Origin: UBA9715 sp964553375
Lineage (GTDB): Bacteria > Actinomycetota > Coriobacteriia > Coriobacteriales > Eggerthellaceae
Direction: 5' to 3'
Assembly (NCBI GenBank): GCA_964553375.1
Contig: CAZKKN010000001.1
Coordinates: 1-64,000, forward strand
DNA: 64,000 nucleotides
Both the position numbers and the translations under genes were made by a program. The notes below the pieces were generated by a model. The model was not told the origin of the DNA and made no database searches. It saw only the letters and a program-made list of their open reading frames with translations. Below, in pieces: positions 35,701 through 47,700 of this stretch. Each line of letters opens with the position of its first letter. Position 1 is the stretch's first letter.

Positions 35701-38700
35701 GAGAGCGGCTTCGGCTCCACGGCGTTCACGCCCGAGGTGCTGCGCGACCAGTACGAGGGCCGCAGTGGCGACGCGGGTACCTACGTGTGGACCACCACCG
35801 CGGCCTATGCCGTGGTGGACAACACCAGTCCCACCATGTACTTCTTCCGCAGCAGCGTGGACTACGGCACGGACATCCAGTCCCTGCGCAACCAGACCAT
35901 CACCCTGAAGGATGGCTCGCAGGTGACCGGCACCGTGTACAGCCGCTTCGAGGACAACACCACCACGCCGTGGATCACCACGGCCAATGCCGGCGCCGTG
36001 CAGCGCGTGGTGTTCGATGGCAAGATGGTGCCCGTGAGCACCCGCGGCTGGTTCAAGGGCTTCAGCGCCCTGACCACCGTGGAGCGCACGGAGAACCTGC
36101 TGGCCTCCAAGATCACCGACATGTCCAACATGTTCGACGGCTGCGTTGCCTTGACGGCCCTGGATCTGTCCAGCCTGGACACCAGCGCCTGCACCGCCTT
36201 CGTGAGCATGTTCAACAACTGCCGCGCCTTGGAGACCCTGAACCTGGGCGGCAACTTCAGCGCTCAGGCTGCCACCGGCATGAAGGATATGTTCACCGGT
36301 TGCAGCGGGCTGCGCAGCATCACGCTGGGCAAGAAGTTCACCTTCCGCGGCGCGGGCATAAGCCTGGTGGAGAACCAGGCGCTGCTGCCCAAGCCGTCCA
36401 CTGAGACGCCCTTCACCGGCGAGTGGACGCGCGATAACGACCCGGATGAGGCCAACCCGCACTACACCCGCGAGTTCCTGCGCGACAACTACACCGCCGC
36501 CATGGAAGATACCTACTACTGGTACGAGAACGCCGCGTACGCGCTGCTCACCGCAGCCGGTGGCGATGTGCCTCAGCAGCTGGTGTTCTTCCGCGGCCTG
36601 AAGGGCGCGCACACCAACCGCGAGGTGGTTCAGAACCTGCAGGTGGCACCCGGTGTGGTGCTGGACGGCACCGTGTTCGCTGGCTTTGAGACCGCCGCGG
36701 GCACGAACGCTCCGTGGAGCGGCCTGGTAGCCAACGTTGCTGCCGTGCGCTTCTACGACGGCGTGACGCCCTTTAACTTGAACAGCTGGTTCAAGGACAT
36801 GGCATCGCTCACCGTTGTGGAGGGCCTGTCCAAGCTGCATACCCAGGAAGCCACCAACATGAGCCGCATGTTCCAGGGCTGCACCAGCCTGAAGGCTGTG
36901 GACGTGACCAGCTTTGACACGTCCAAGGTTGTGGACATGAGCTACATGTTCTTCAACTGCACGGCTCTGAGCAACTACGAGACCAGCGGTTTGGACCTGA
37001 GCAAGTGGGATACCTCCAACGTGCAGAACTTCAGCAACATGTTCGCCGGCATGGAGTCCATCCACACCCTGGATCTGACCAACCTGAATACCAGCGCCGC
37101 TACCAACATGGACAACATGCTGGATAGCCGCATGTACCTCTTTGAGGTGACGCTTGGCCCCAACTTCAGCTTCCGCGGTTCGGGCATCACCAACAACGAC
37201 AACTGCGCCACGCTGCCCATCCCCACCATCGACGACCCGTACGACGGCAAGTGGATGATGAAGGATGGCGGCATCAACGCGCTGCACTACAGCGTGACCG
37301 ACCTGCGCGACACCTACACCGCCGCCATGGCCGGCACCTACGTGTGGAGCCGCACCAACGGCTATGCGCTGTTCGACGAGACGCAGCGCACCCTGGTGTT
37401 CTTCCGCAGCAGCGATCCGCAGTGCCAGGTGAATGGCAGCTACACCGTTACGCAGAGCGGCCAGAGCTTCACCGGCACCGTGATGGGCAACTTCGAGGGC
37501 GACGTGGCGGCCCTGCCGTGGAGCCGCATCCGCGGCAACGTGGAAGTGGCCACGTTCCTGAACGGCTTCAAGCCGGCCAGCACGGCTGACTGGTTCGCCG
37601 ACATGGTGAACCTGACCAAGATTGAGAACATCGCCCTGCTGGATACCTCCGAGGCCCTGAACATGAGCGGTATGTTCCGCAACTGCACCAGCTTGGAGTA
37701 CGTGGATACCAGCCGCTTCGACACGGTGCACACCAAGGACTTCAGCCGCATGTTCCAGGGCTGCAGCGCCATGAAGAGCATTGACGTGAGCGGCTTCGAT
37801 ACCCGCCGCGCCACGGATATGGGCAACATGTTCAACGGCTGCAGCGCGCTTGAGCGCATAGAGCTGGGCACCGCCTTCAGCTTCACCGGCGGCGGCGCCA
37901 TCACCGAAGAGGCCAAGCAGGCCCTGCTGCCCGAGGCACCGCGCACGGCGCCTTACAGCGCCAGCTGGTCGGCCGACGGCTATGCCTGGTACCTGCCCGA
38001 GACCCTGCGCAGCACCTACGACGGCGCCACCATGGCCGGCACCTACACTTGGTTCCAAAGCCACCTGTATGCGGCCATCTCGCCCGAGGGCGCTATGACC
38101 ATCTTCCGTACGGACAACGACTACCGCGCACAGGTGGAAGCCGGCACCGTGCAGGAGATCCAAGTGGGTCGCAACTTCATCACCGGCGTGCTGTACACGG
38201 ACTTCGAGACTGGCAGCTTCGCCAGCCCCGGCGCGGTGAAGTGGAACAGCCGGGCTGCCACGGTGCGCACCGTGCGCTTCATCGACTACGCGGAGCCCGA
38301 GTCCACCGCTTACTGGTTCGCCGGCATGAGCAACCTGGTGTCCATTGAGATTGGCGACTACCTGCGCGCCGGCAAGGTGACCACCATGCAGGGTATGTTC
38401 AGCGGCTGCACCAGCCTGCCGTCTGCGGCACTGCCCAACATTGACCTGACCTCGCTGAGCAGCGAAGGCTTGACCGACATGTTCAACGGCTGCCGCTCGC
38501 TGAAGACCTTGGATATCCAGGGTTGGAAGGTGACACGCGTGACCACCCAGAACGGCCTGCTGCGCGGTTGCACCGGCCTGGAGACGCTGAACATGAGCAA
38601 CTGGTCCATCCCGGCGCTGGCCAGCATTCAGAGCCAGTTCACCGAGTGCGTGAGCCTGAAGGAACTGGATATGAGCAACCTGGATGCGCCCATCCTGACC

Positions 38701-41700
38701 AATGCGTCGCGCATCCTGTCCAACAACGCCGCTTTGGAGAAGGTGAACTTCAGCGGTTGGAACGCGCCGAAGCTCTCCAACGTGAGCAATATGTTCAAGG
38801 GCGCCGCCAACTTGAAGGAGCTGAACATCACCGACTTCAACGCGGGCGACCTGCGTGATATGACCAGCATGCTGGAAGGCTGCGCCAGCCTGGCCGCCTT
38901 CGATGGCTCCAGCCTGGTGACCAACAGCGTGACCAGCATGTCCAACCTGTTCGCTGGCTGCTCCAGCCTGACCGAGCTTAACCTGAGCAACTTCAACACC
39001 GCCCGCGTGACCGATATGGGCGGCATGTTCAGCGGTTGCACCAGCTTGGCCACCCTGGACATCAGCAGCTTCAATACGCGCATGTTCACCAACGTGATGA
39101 TCGATATGTTCAAGGACTGTACGGCGCTGAGCCGCCTGACCCTTGGTCCCAACTTCACCTTCAACGGCGTGGGCATCCGCGACACGGCCGATTGGGCCCA
39201 GCTGCCCGAAGTGAGCAGCGTTGACCCATACAACGGCACCTGGGTGAAGGAAGGCCTGGAGGAAGAGCGCACCAGCGACCAGCTGATCCACGACTACAGC
39301 GAGAACCCCTCCGACATGGCCGGCACCTATATCTGGGCCCACACCAGCACCTGGGCGGTGCTGGACGAGAACGGCACCATGACCTTCTTCCGCAGCGTGC
39401 ATGAATACACCAACGGCGACGACGGCCAAACGGTGCGCCTGAACAACGGCACCACCATCGTGGGCACCGTGTACACCGTGTCGCAGACGGCGGAGTTCGC
39501 CGCCAAGGAAGACGCGCCGTGGGATAGCGCCCGCGAGCGCGTGCGCAGCGTGCGCTTCATGAACGCCTTCGTGCCGGTGAGCACCGCTTACTGGTTCGCC
39601 GACATGAGCAACCTCATGGAGGTCACGGGCCTGGAGCAGATAGACACCCAGCGCACCACCAACATGCGCGGCATGTTCTGGAACTGCGCGCGCCTGGAGA
39701 CCCTGAACCTGGGCAGCCTGGATACGCACGGCGTGCTGGATATGGGCCTGTTCCTGGACGGCTGCAGCCGTCTGAACAGCGTTACCCTGGGCGCCAACTT
39801 CACCTTCGACGGCAAGAACATCGTGAATGCCAACAACCTGGCCACGCTGCCCACGCCGCCTAAGGAAGCACCGTATTCCGGCAACTGGGTGATCTTCGGC
39901 GTGGACAGCACCACCGCGGTGCAGTACACGGCTGAGGAGCTGTCGCGCAACTTCACCCCCGGCATGGCCGGCACCTACGTTTGGGGCAAGGACTCCACGG
40001 CGGCCTTCGCGCTGTACTCCGAGGAATCCGAGCGCCTGGTGTTCTTCCGCGCCGAGCGCGAGAAGGAAGTGGGCCCGGACCAGGTGGCATTCGTGAATGG
40101 CGAATGGCTGAACGGCTACGTGTGGGGCGGCGTTGAGGAAACCGTATACAGTGCCACCAATCCGGCGCCGTGGGTGACCGAGCTGAAGGACCGCCCGGAC
40201 CTGGCCATCACCGTGGACTTCGCGGGGATCATCCGTCCGGCTTCCACCAGCTGGTGGTTCGGCTCTAAGGACGAGCCGCTGCTGGGTATCACGGACTTCA
40301 CCAACCTGAACCGCCTGGATGTGTCCGCAGTGACCGACATGAGCTACATGTTCTACAACTGCGCCAACCTGGAGAGCCTGGACATCAGCGGCTTCAACAC
40401 GCTGAATGCCCGCAACATGCAGGAGATGTTCGGCGGCTGCGACCAGCTGCAGAGCGTCACCCTGGGTGCGAACTTCACCTTCAAGGGCGCGAACATCACC
40501 GACGTGACCAAGCAGGCCATCCTGCCCGACCCGCCGGCGCACATCGCCAACAGCTGGACCAACGACGAGCGCGGCCTGACCAACATAACGTCCACTGCCC
40601 TGCGTGAGACCTACAACTCCGCGATGAGCGGCACGTTCATCTGGACCACCACCATCGCTTACGCGCTGCTGGAGACCGAGGGCAACGACATGGGCACGCT
40701 GACGTTCTTCCGCAGCGACAGCCTGCCGGTGAGCAACGACGTGCAAACCGTGACCTTCACCAACTACGAGGGCGTGCAGATCACCAAGACCGGCCGCATC
40801 TACCGTAACTTCGAGACGGCCCAGTACACGCAGGAGTCCGACGTGCCTTGGAGCGCCCAGAAGGGCCTGATCACCAAGGTTGACTTCGCGGGTGCCGTGT
40901 CGCCGAAGCACATGAGCTACTGGTTCAACGGCTGCTACAACCTGACCGAGCTGAACCTGAACGGCCAGCTGACCACCGGCCGCACCCTGAACATGGAGCG
41001 CGTGTTCAACCAGTGCAACCTGCTGACCTCCGTGGATATGAGCGGGTTCGACGTGAGCCGCTGCGGTAACTTCAACGAGATGTTCGCCAACTGCCGCAAC
41101 CTGGAGAGCGTGGATGTCAGCGGTTGGAAGGTGCCGCGCCTCAGCCGCGCGCTGAATATGTTCAACAACGACAGCCAGCTGCGCACCGTGGACATGTCCA
41201 ACTGGACAGCTACCCGCCTGCCCAGCCTTGCCGGCCTGTTCACCAGCTGCACCAACCTGACCAGCGTTGACCTGAGCAACCTGAGCGCTCCGGCCCTGAC
41301 CAACATGAGCGGCCTGTTCGCCAACTGCGGCAACCTGGTGGAAGTGAACCTGGCTGGCATGGACGTACCGGCCCTGGCCGATATGAGCCGCCTGTTCTAC
41401 CTGTGCAGCGCTTTGAAGAGCGTTACGCTGACCGGCCTGAACACGCCGGAGCTTGTGACTATAAGCAACATGTTCGCCGGCTGCAACCGCCTGCAGAGCG
41501 TTGACCTGAGCGACTGGACGGTGCCCAGCCTGACCAGCATGCGCAGCATGCTCTCCGACTGCGTGGCGCTTACCAGCGTTACCATGAACAACCTGAATGC
41601 CTCCAAGCTGACCGACGCCAGCAGCATGTTTAGCGGCTGCAGCGCCCTGAGCCGCCTGGAGATGCAGAACTTCACAGCACCGCTGCTCACTAACATAAGC

Positions 41701-44700
41701 GGCATGTTCGATAGCTGCGGCTACCTGCGCACGGTGGATATCCGTCACTGGAGCATCCCGCGCATCACCAGCCTTGAGGGCATGTTCGCCAACCGCTCCA
41801 TGCTGGAGTCCGCCAACCTGGCCGAGTGGAACGCGCCGGCCGTGTCCAACCTGGACAACATGTTCAGTGGCTGCACGTCGCTGACCAACGCCGACTTCAG
41901 CGGTTGGACCCAGGAGATTGTGGTGGCCCGTGCGCAAGGCATGTTCAACAACTGCAGCGGCCTGCAGGCCCTGGATATGAGCGCCTTCAACACCAGCCAG
42001 GCCTCCACCCTGCAGAACATGCTGGGCAACTGCACCAACCTGCGTCGCGTGACCGTTGGCGACCGCTTCCGCTTCAGCGGCGGCGGCCTGGTTGACGAGC
42101 GCCTGTGGGCCGAACTGCCCGAGCCCACGGTGGGCACGCGCCAGTGGATCAACGCCGAGGACTCCGTGGCCCCCGAGGCCCGTGGATTCACGGCCGATCA
42201 GATGCGTCGCTGGATAGACGGCATCTACACGCCCGAGGCGGGCGAAGAGGCCGTGCCTCACAGCGGCACCTTCATGTGGCAGCTGCACAGCGGCTATGCC
42301 ATCGTGAGCGATAACGGCACCAAGCTGACCTTCTTCCGCAGCGAGGACGAGACGCTGCAAGAGAAGATGAAGAACCCGTTCGACCTGGTGACCGTTGAGC
42401 TGGAGAGCGGTGAGCAGATCACCGGCAACCTGTTCGGCGAGTTCGAGAAGGTGAAGTTCAACAGCGAGGCCGACCAGCGCTGGTCGTACTTCCGCAACAC
42501 CATCACCACGGTGCGCTTCGCCAGCACCACCATGCCGGGCAGCACCGCCTACTGGTTCTACGGCATGGACAGCCTGACCACCATTCAGGACATTGACCTG
42601 CTGGATACCAGCGTTACCGGCGACATGAAGTACATGTTCTACGGCTGCTCCAACCTGGAGGCCGTGAGCCTGACCAACATGCGCACCACGCGCGTGACCG
42701 ACTTCAGCCATATGTTCGACGGCTGCGGCAAGTTGACCAACCTGGACCTGAGCACCTTCAGCACCGCCAGCGCCCGCACCATGGAGGGCATGATGGACGG
42801 CATGACCGCCCTTGCCCGCATAAGCCTGGGCACGCAGTTCAGCTTCACCGGCGACAACATGGCCGATGCCCAGAAGGTGGACATCCCCATGCCGCCCACC
42901 ACCACGCAGTACAGCGGCAAGTGGGCTAAGGGCAACGCCGACGGCGATCCGCAGTACAGCTCCGCCAAGGCGTTCCGCGATGGCTTCGATGCCAACCCCG
43001 AGGCCAATGCCGATACCTACGTATGGGCTGCTCAGCCGCGCTACACGGTGGAGTACTTCAGCTACACCGCCGGCAAGAAGGTTTCGCTGGGCACCCAGGA
43101 GTTCAGCGCCGGCTTCGACGGCCAGAACAAGCTGACCCCCATGGGTGAGCTGGGCAACAACTCCATCGTGCCCGACGGCTATGCCTTAAGCGGCTTCGTG
43201 GGCTGGTCCCGCAGCGACAACTCCATGGCCATGGACGACGCCTTCTACAGCGACCAGGCTCCCATCACCTACAACGCGGAGCTGGGCAAGAAGGTGAACT
43301 TGTACGCCATCTGGAGCCGCGATGCCGTGTTCGTATGGGGCAATGGCACCGAGCGCGCCACGCCCAAGCAGTACTTCAACAGCGGTCACTCCACGGTGAA
43401 CGTGCCCGCCGCTGCGCTGCAGGACGGCCGCATCAAGCCCTATGGCGGCTGGACGGCAACCGGCTGGGCCTCCACCAACGAGGCTTCTAATAACATCCCC
43501 ACGGTGGCGGGCAGCTCTGCCACCACCATCACCAACGGCGCAGACCGCTTCTACGCGGTGTATGCCCGCACGCTTACCCTGCGCTACGAGGGCAACCCCA
43601 ACCCGGGCAACACCGTGACCGGCAGCGTGCCCGCGCAGACCGGTGCGGACTACACCCAGTACTACAACAGCGGTGCCCAGGGCAGCGCTTCCAAGGTGAG
43701 CAGCGTGGACTTCACGGTGGCCCGCAACGGCTTCACCAACGTGGGCTTCACCTTCCAGAACTGGGCGCGCCATACCGCCGACGGCACGCGCTACAACGAG
43801 GGCGCTACCTTGAGCTTCGCGCCCGGCCCGCTGGAGAACCCGGTGGAGACCATGTACGCGCGCTGGTCGCCCATCACCTACACCATTGCGCTGCAGGCGG
43901 GCGACGCCAACACCGGCCAGGCCGGCACGGCAACGCTGTATGAGGAATACGATACGGATATCTACACCGACCGCAGCAAGACGCAGTCCATGGTGAACGG
44001 CGCTGCCATAGAGATCCCCGTGCGCAGCTACACCGTGACCTGGGATGCCAACGGCGGCCGCGTGCAGACCGACGGTGCCCCGGGTGCCACCGCCACCAGC
44101 GTGGCCCCCTACGACTTCACCGGTTACTGGAGCACCGCCACCGGCGGCGTGAAGATGATCGACGGCGACGGCCTGCTGGTGAAGGAGAACTTCAAGGCTA
44201 ACCAGTTCACCAACAACAACGGCAGCCTGTATGCCCAGTGGAGCAATGCCAACGCAGCCGTCACGGTGCCCACCCCGGAGCGTCCGGGTTACACCTTCCA
44301 GGGCTGGACCATTGGCAACCACACCTACACCGACGGCACCTACACGCCCACGGCCAACCAGACGGCTACGGCGAAATGGTCCGTGAACAACTACACCATC
44401 AAGTACGACGGCAACGGCGCTACGTCTGGCAGCATGCGCGACCAGACCATGCAGTACGACCGCAGCGAGTCCCTGCTGTCCATGGGCTTCGAGCGCAAGC
44501 ACCAGGTGGTCATCACCGGCACGGAGGTGCCCACCACCACCCGTACGGCCGACTTCAACTTCGTGCATTGGGCCACTACGGCCAGCGGCACGGACGAGGG
44601 CAACGGCGTGACCACCATTGTGAACCGCGGCACGGCTCGCAACCTGGCCACCAGCGGCGAGGTCACCCTGTATGCCCAGTGGGCCATCAAGAGCCCCATC

Positions 44701-47700
44701 ACCCTGCCGCAGCTGACCCGTCAGGACTACACGCTGATCGGTTGGTACGAAGACGAGGTGATGGATGCCCAGGGCAACAGCACCGGTAAGGATAAGGACG
44801 GCAACGACTGCGTCATAGTGCCGCCGGACCAGAACTACGTGCCGGATCACGACGTGACCCTGACGCCTGTGTGGCAGATGAACGAGTTCGTGGTGAACTA
44901 CTACTCCGGCCTGACCCCCGAATCCCTGGTGGGCATGTACACGGTGGACAAGGCCATCGAGGACATGACCGATGCCGAGAAGGAGCAGCTGGTCAGCAGG
45001 CCCGGCGACTCCCTGAAGAGCTACGAGGAAGTTAAGAACTACAAGTTCAGCGGCTCCATCAACAAGAACTCGCTGCGTCCCAGCAGCTACGACACCAGCA
45101 GCTCCACGCCTACGGCCGACCTGGGCTTCGCCGGTTGGGCCACCTCGCCCGGCAGCACCGTGGTGTCGTACAAGGATGGCGACGAGATCAACATCCGCGA
45201 CGTGCGCCGCGGCCAACTGAACCTGTACGCCGTGTGGCAGCGTCCCGCCACCTTCAGCTACCTCATGCAGAACGACGTGGGCGACTGGGTGAAGAGCAAC
45301 GGGGCCGACGCCAAGGGCGCCCAGTACTTCAACGCCGGTAGCACCACGGCTGTGCTGCCCTCCGCCCTCACCGACGGCGTGGCCGTTGGCGATGCGGTGA
45401 TTCCGCAGTTCAGCCTGTACGGCTTCAACTGGGCCGGCTATGGCTGGCGCACCGGCGCCGACAAGGCCAAGGCCTCTGCCGACGTGGTGGCCGACGCCAC
45501 GGCAACGAAGATCAACGGCGCGGCCGATGCCGACGACACCTTCTTCGCCGAGTACTCCCGCAGCTTGTCGCTGAGCTACAACGGCAACAGCGACGACAAC
45601 AACGCGGTGACCGGCGTGATGGCCGACCTCACCGACGGCGTGCAGTACTACAACCCGGGTTACGCGGCCAACTACGACCCGTACACCAACCGCGTGGGCG
45701 ACGACATCACGGCCGGCGAGTTCACTGTGGCCACCGGCGTGAACGTGCCCTACACCCGCCCGAACTACACGTTCGCCGGCTGGGGTGTGGAGGCCAACGG
45801 TGCGCAGTCCAACGCCACCGCCAGCATCTCCGGCAACAAGGTGACCTTCAAGCCCAACGAGGACGAGGCGCCTTCCATGACGCTGTATGCCCAGTGGGAT
45901 GGTGTGGTGTACGAGATCACGCTGAACGCCCCCGGCAACACCAATGCTGCCAGCGGCGCGCCGTGGACCACGAAGATCTATGAGGTGTACGGCGACAACA
46001 TCTACGTGAACCGCACGGATAACGGCGACGGCACCTACACCTACAACGACGAGTTCGCCATGCTGCCTGCGGGCACCGGCGCGGCCATCACGCTGCCGGA
46101 GCGCAAGTACGTGGCCAGCTTCGACACTCAGGGCGGCAACAGCATAGCCAGCAAGGCCATAAGCTATAAGTTCCCCGGCTACTACGACTTCGCGGATACC
46201 AGCAACACCCTGCTGATAGACGAGAACGGCCAGGCCACCGAGGCGTTCGACGCCAAGATGTACGGCGTGGCCGATGGCAGCCCGGTGCTCATGGGCTCCT
46301 TCGCGGCCGATGCGGATGCAACCTACATCACGCTGCCGAAGGCCGGCAGTGCCGATGAGGAAGGCACCGTGTACCGCACGGGCTATAGCTTCGACGGCTG
46401 GACCCTGAACCAGAACGGCAGCGGCCGCAAGTACGACGGCGGTGCGCAGTACCTGCCCACCAGCCAGGTCACGCTGTATGCCCAGTGGATCCCCAACATG
46501 TACACCGTGAGCTTCAACGGCAACGGTGCCACCAGCGGCTCCACTGCCACGCAGACCTTCACCTACGATGTGGCGCAGGCGCTGAACAAGAACGGCTTCA
46601 ACCGTCAGCACCAGATTGAGTACACGGGCAAGGAGGGCGAGCCTCCCATAAGCGTGACGGACAACACCCAGCGCTTCGTGCAGTTCAGCGTTGACGGCTG
46701 GGCCACCAGCGCTCAGGGTGCTGTGGCCTACCAGCTGGAGCAGTCCGTGAACAACCTGACCGCCGAGGACAAGGGCAACGTGGAGCTGTTCGCCCACTGG
46801 ACGAGCAACGGCACGCTGCTGCCCACTCCGGCGGATCGTCCGGGCTACATCTTCGCCGGTTGGTCCATCAGCGGCACCAACGGCTTGGGCGGCATTGGCA
46901 TCATGGCCGACGGCACCCAGGTTGAGCTGTCCGACGGCGCTCAGGTGGGTGGCATTACGCCTTACATCCGCTTCGCCCCGTATGCCAACTGCACGCTGAC
47001 GGCCGAGTGGAAAGAGATAGAGTTCACCGTTGAGTACTACAGCAACGGTGTGCTGATGGGAAGCGCGGAGAACCAGAAGGTCTCCAGCTCCATAACGCCC
47101 ATCGATGACATCCTGGCCGACATGAGCCTGTCCGATCAGCAGGCGGCCCTTCCCAAGGGCATGGGCGCCAGCAACTTCTACGGCTGGGCTGTGGCCGACA
47201 AGTCCGTGGAGCGCAAGTTCTACGGCACCGGCGACGAGAGCAAGTTCGCCGAGAGCCCCGCATACCTGGAGACGGACGGCGAAGGCAACATGACGCTGAA
47301 GCTGTATGCCGTGTGGACGCGCAACGTGCCCTTCCAGTATGCCCAGGACGGCAGCGTGATCACGCGCGCCAACGGCGTGCAGCTGCACAACCACGGCACC
47401 ACGGTGACCAGCGTGCCGCAGCAGTTCATCGACGCCGCGGGTGAGCCCGAGGAAGGCCAGCCGGCGCCCGATGTGATGCCCGGCTTCACCGTGCTGGACG
47501 GCGTGTGGAAAGCCGAGGGCTGGGCTACGCGCAACAACTGGGCCAGCGGCACCCCGTATGGCCAGCAGGTGGTTGCCGATGCGAAGGCCACTACCATTAC
47601 CACCGACAGCCTGGTGGACAACTTCTATGGCGTGTACAGCCGTGCGCTCACCTTGGTCTACAACGGCAACGGCAACGAGGAGTTCCCCGTGGGTGGCTCC

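Noticed and set aside
32179..42711. Antisense open frame of about 3,500 codons, and similar ones at 43186-55281, 56056-63984 and 21262-25410
   Set aside because: They lie in exactly the same codon register as the sense gene and end where the sense strand uses TTA or TCA. Their His/Ala/Gly/Val-rich translations have no domain logic. They are by-products of codon bias and repetition.
5926..43039. CRISPR-like or variable-number nucleotide repeats in the LRR array
   Set aside because: Repetition is at protein level (MFxxC, FDTS); nucleotide copies are diverged and units vary in length.
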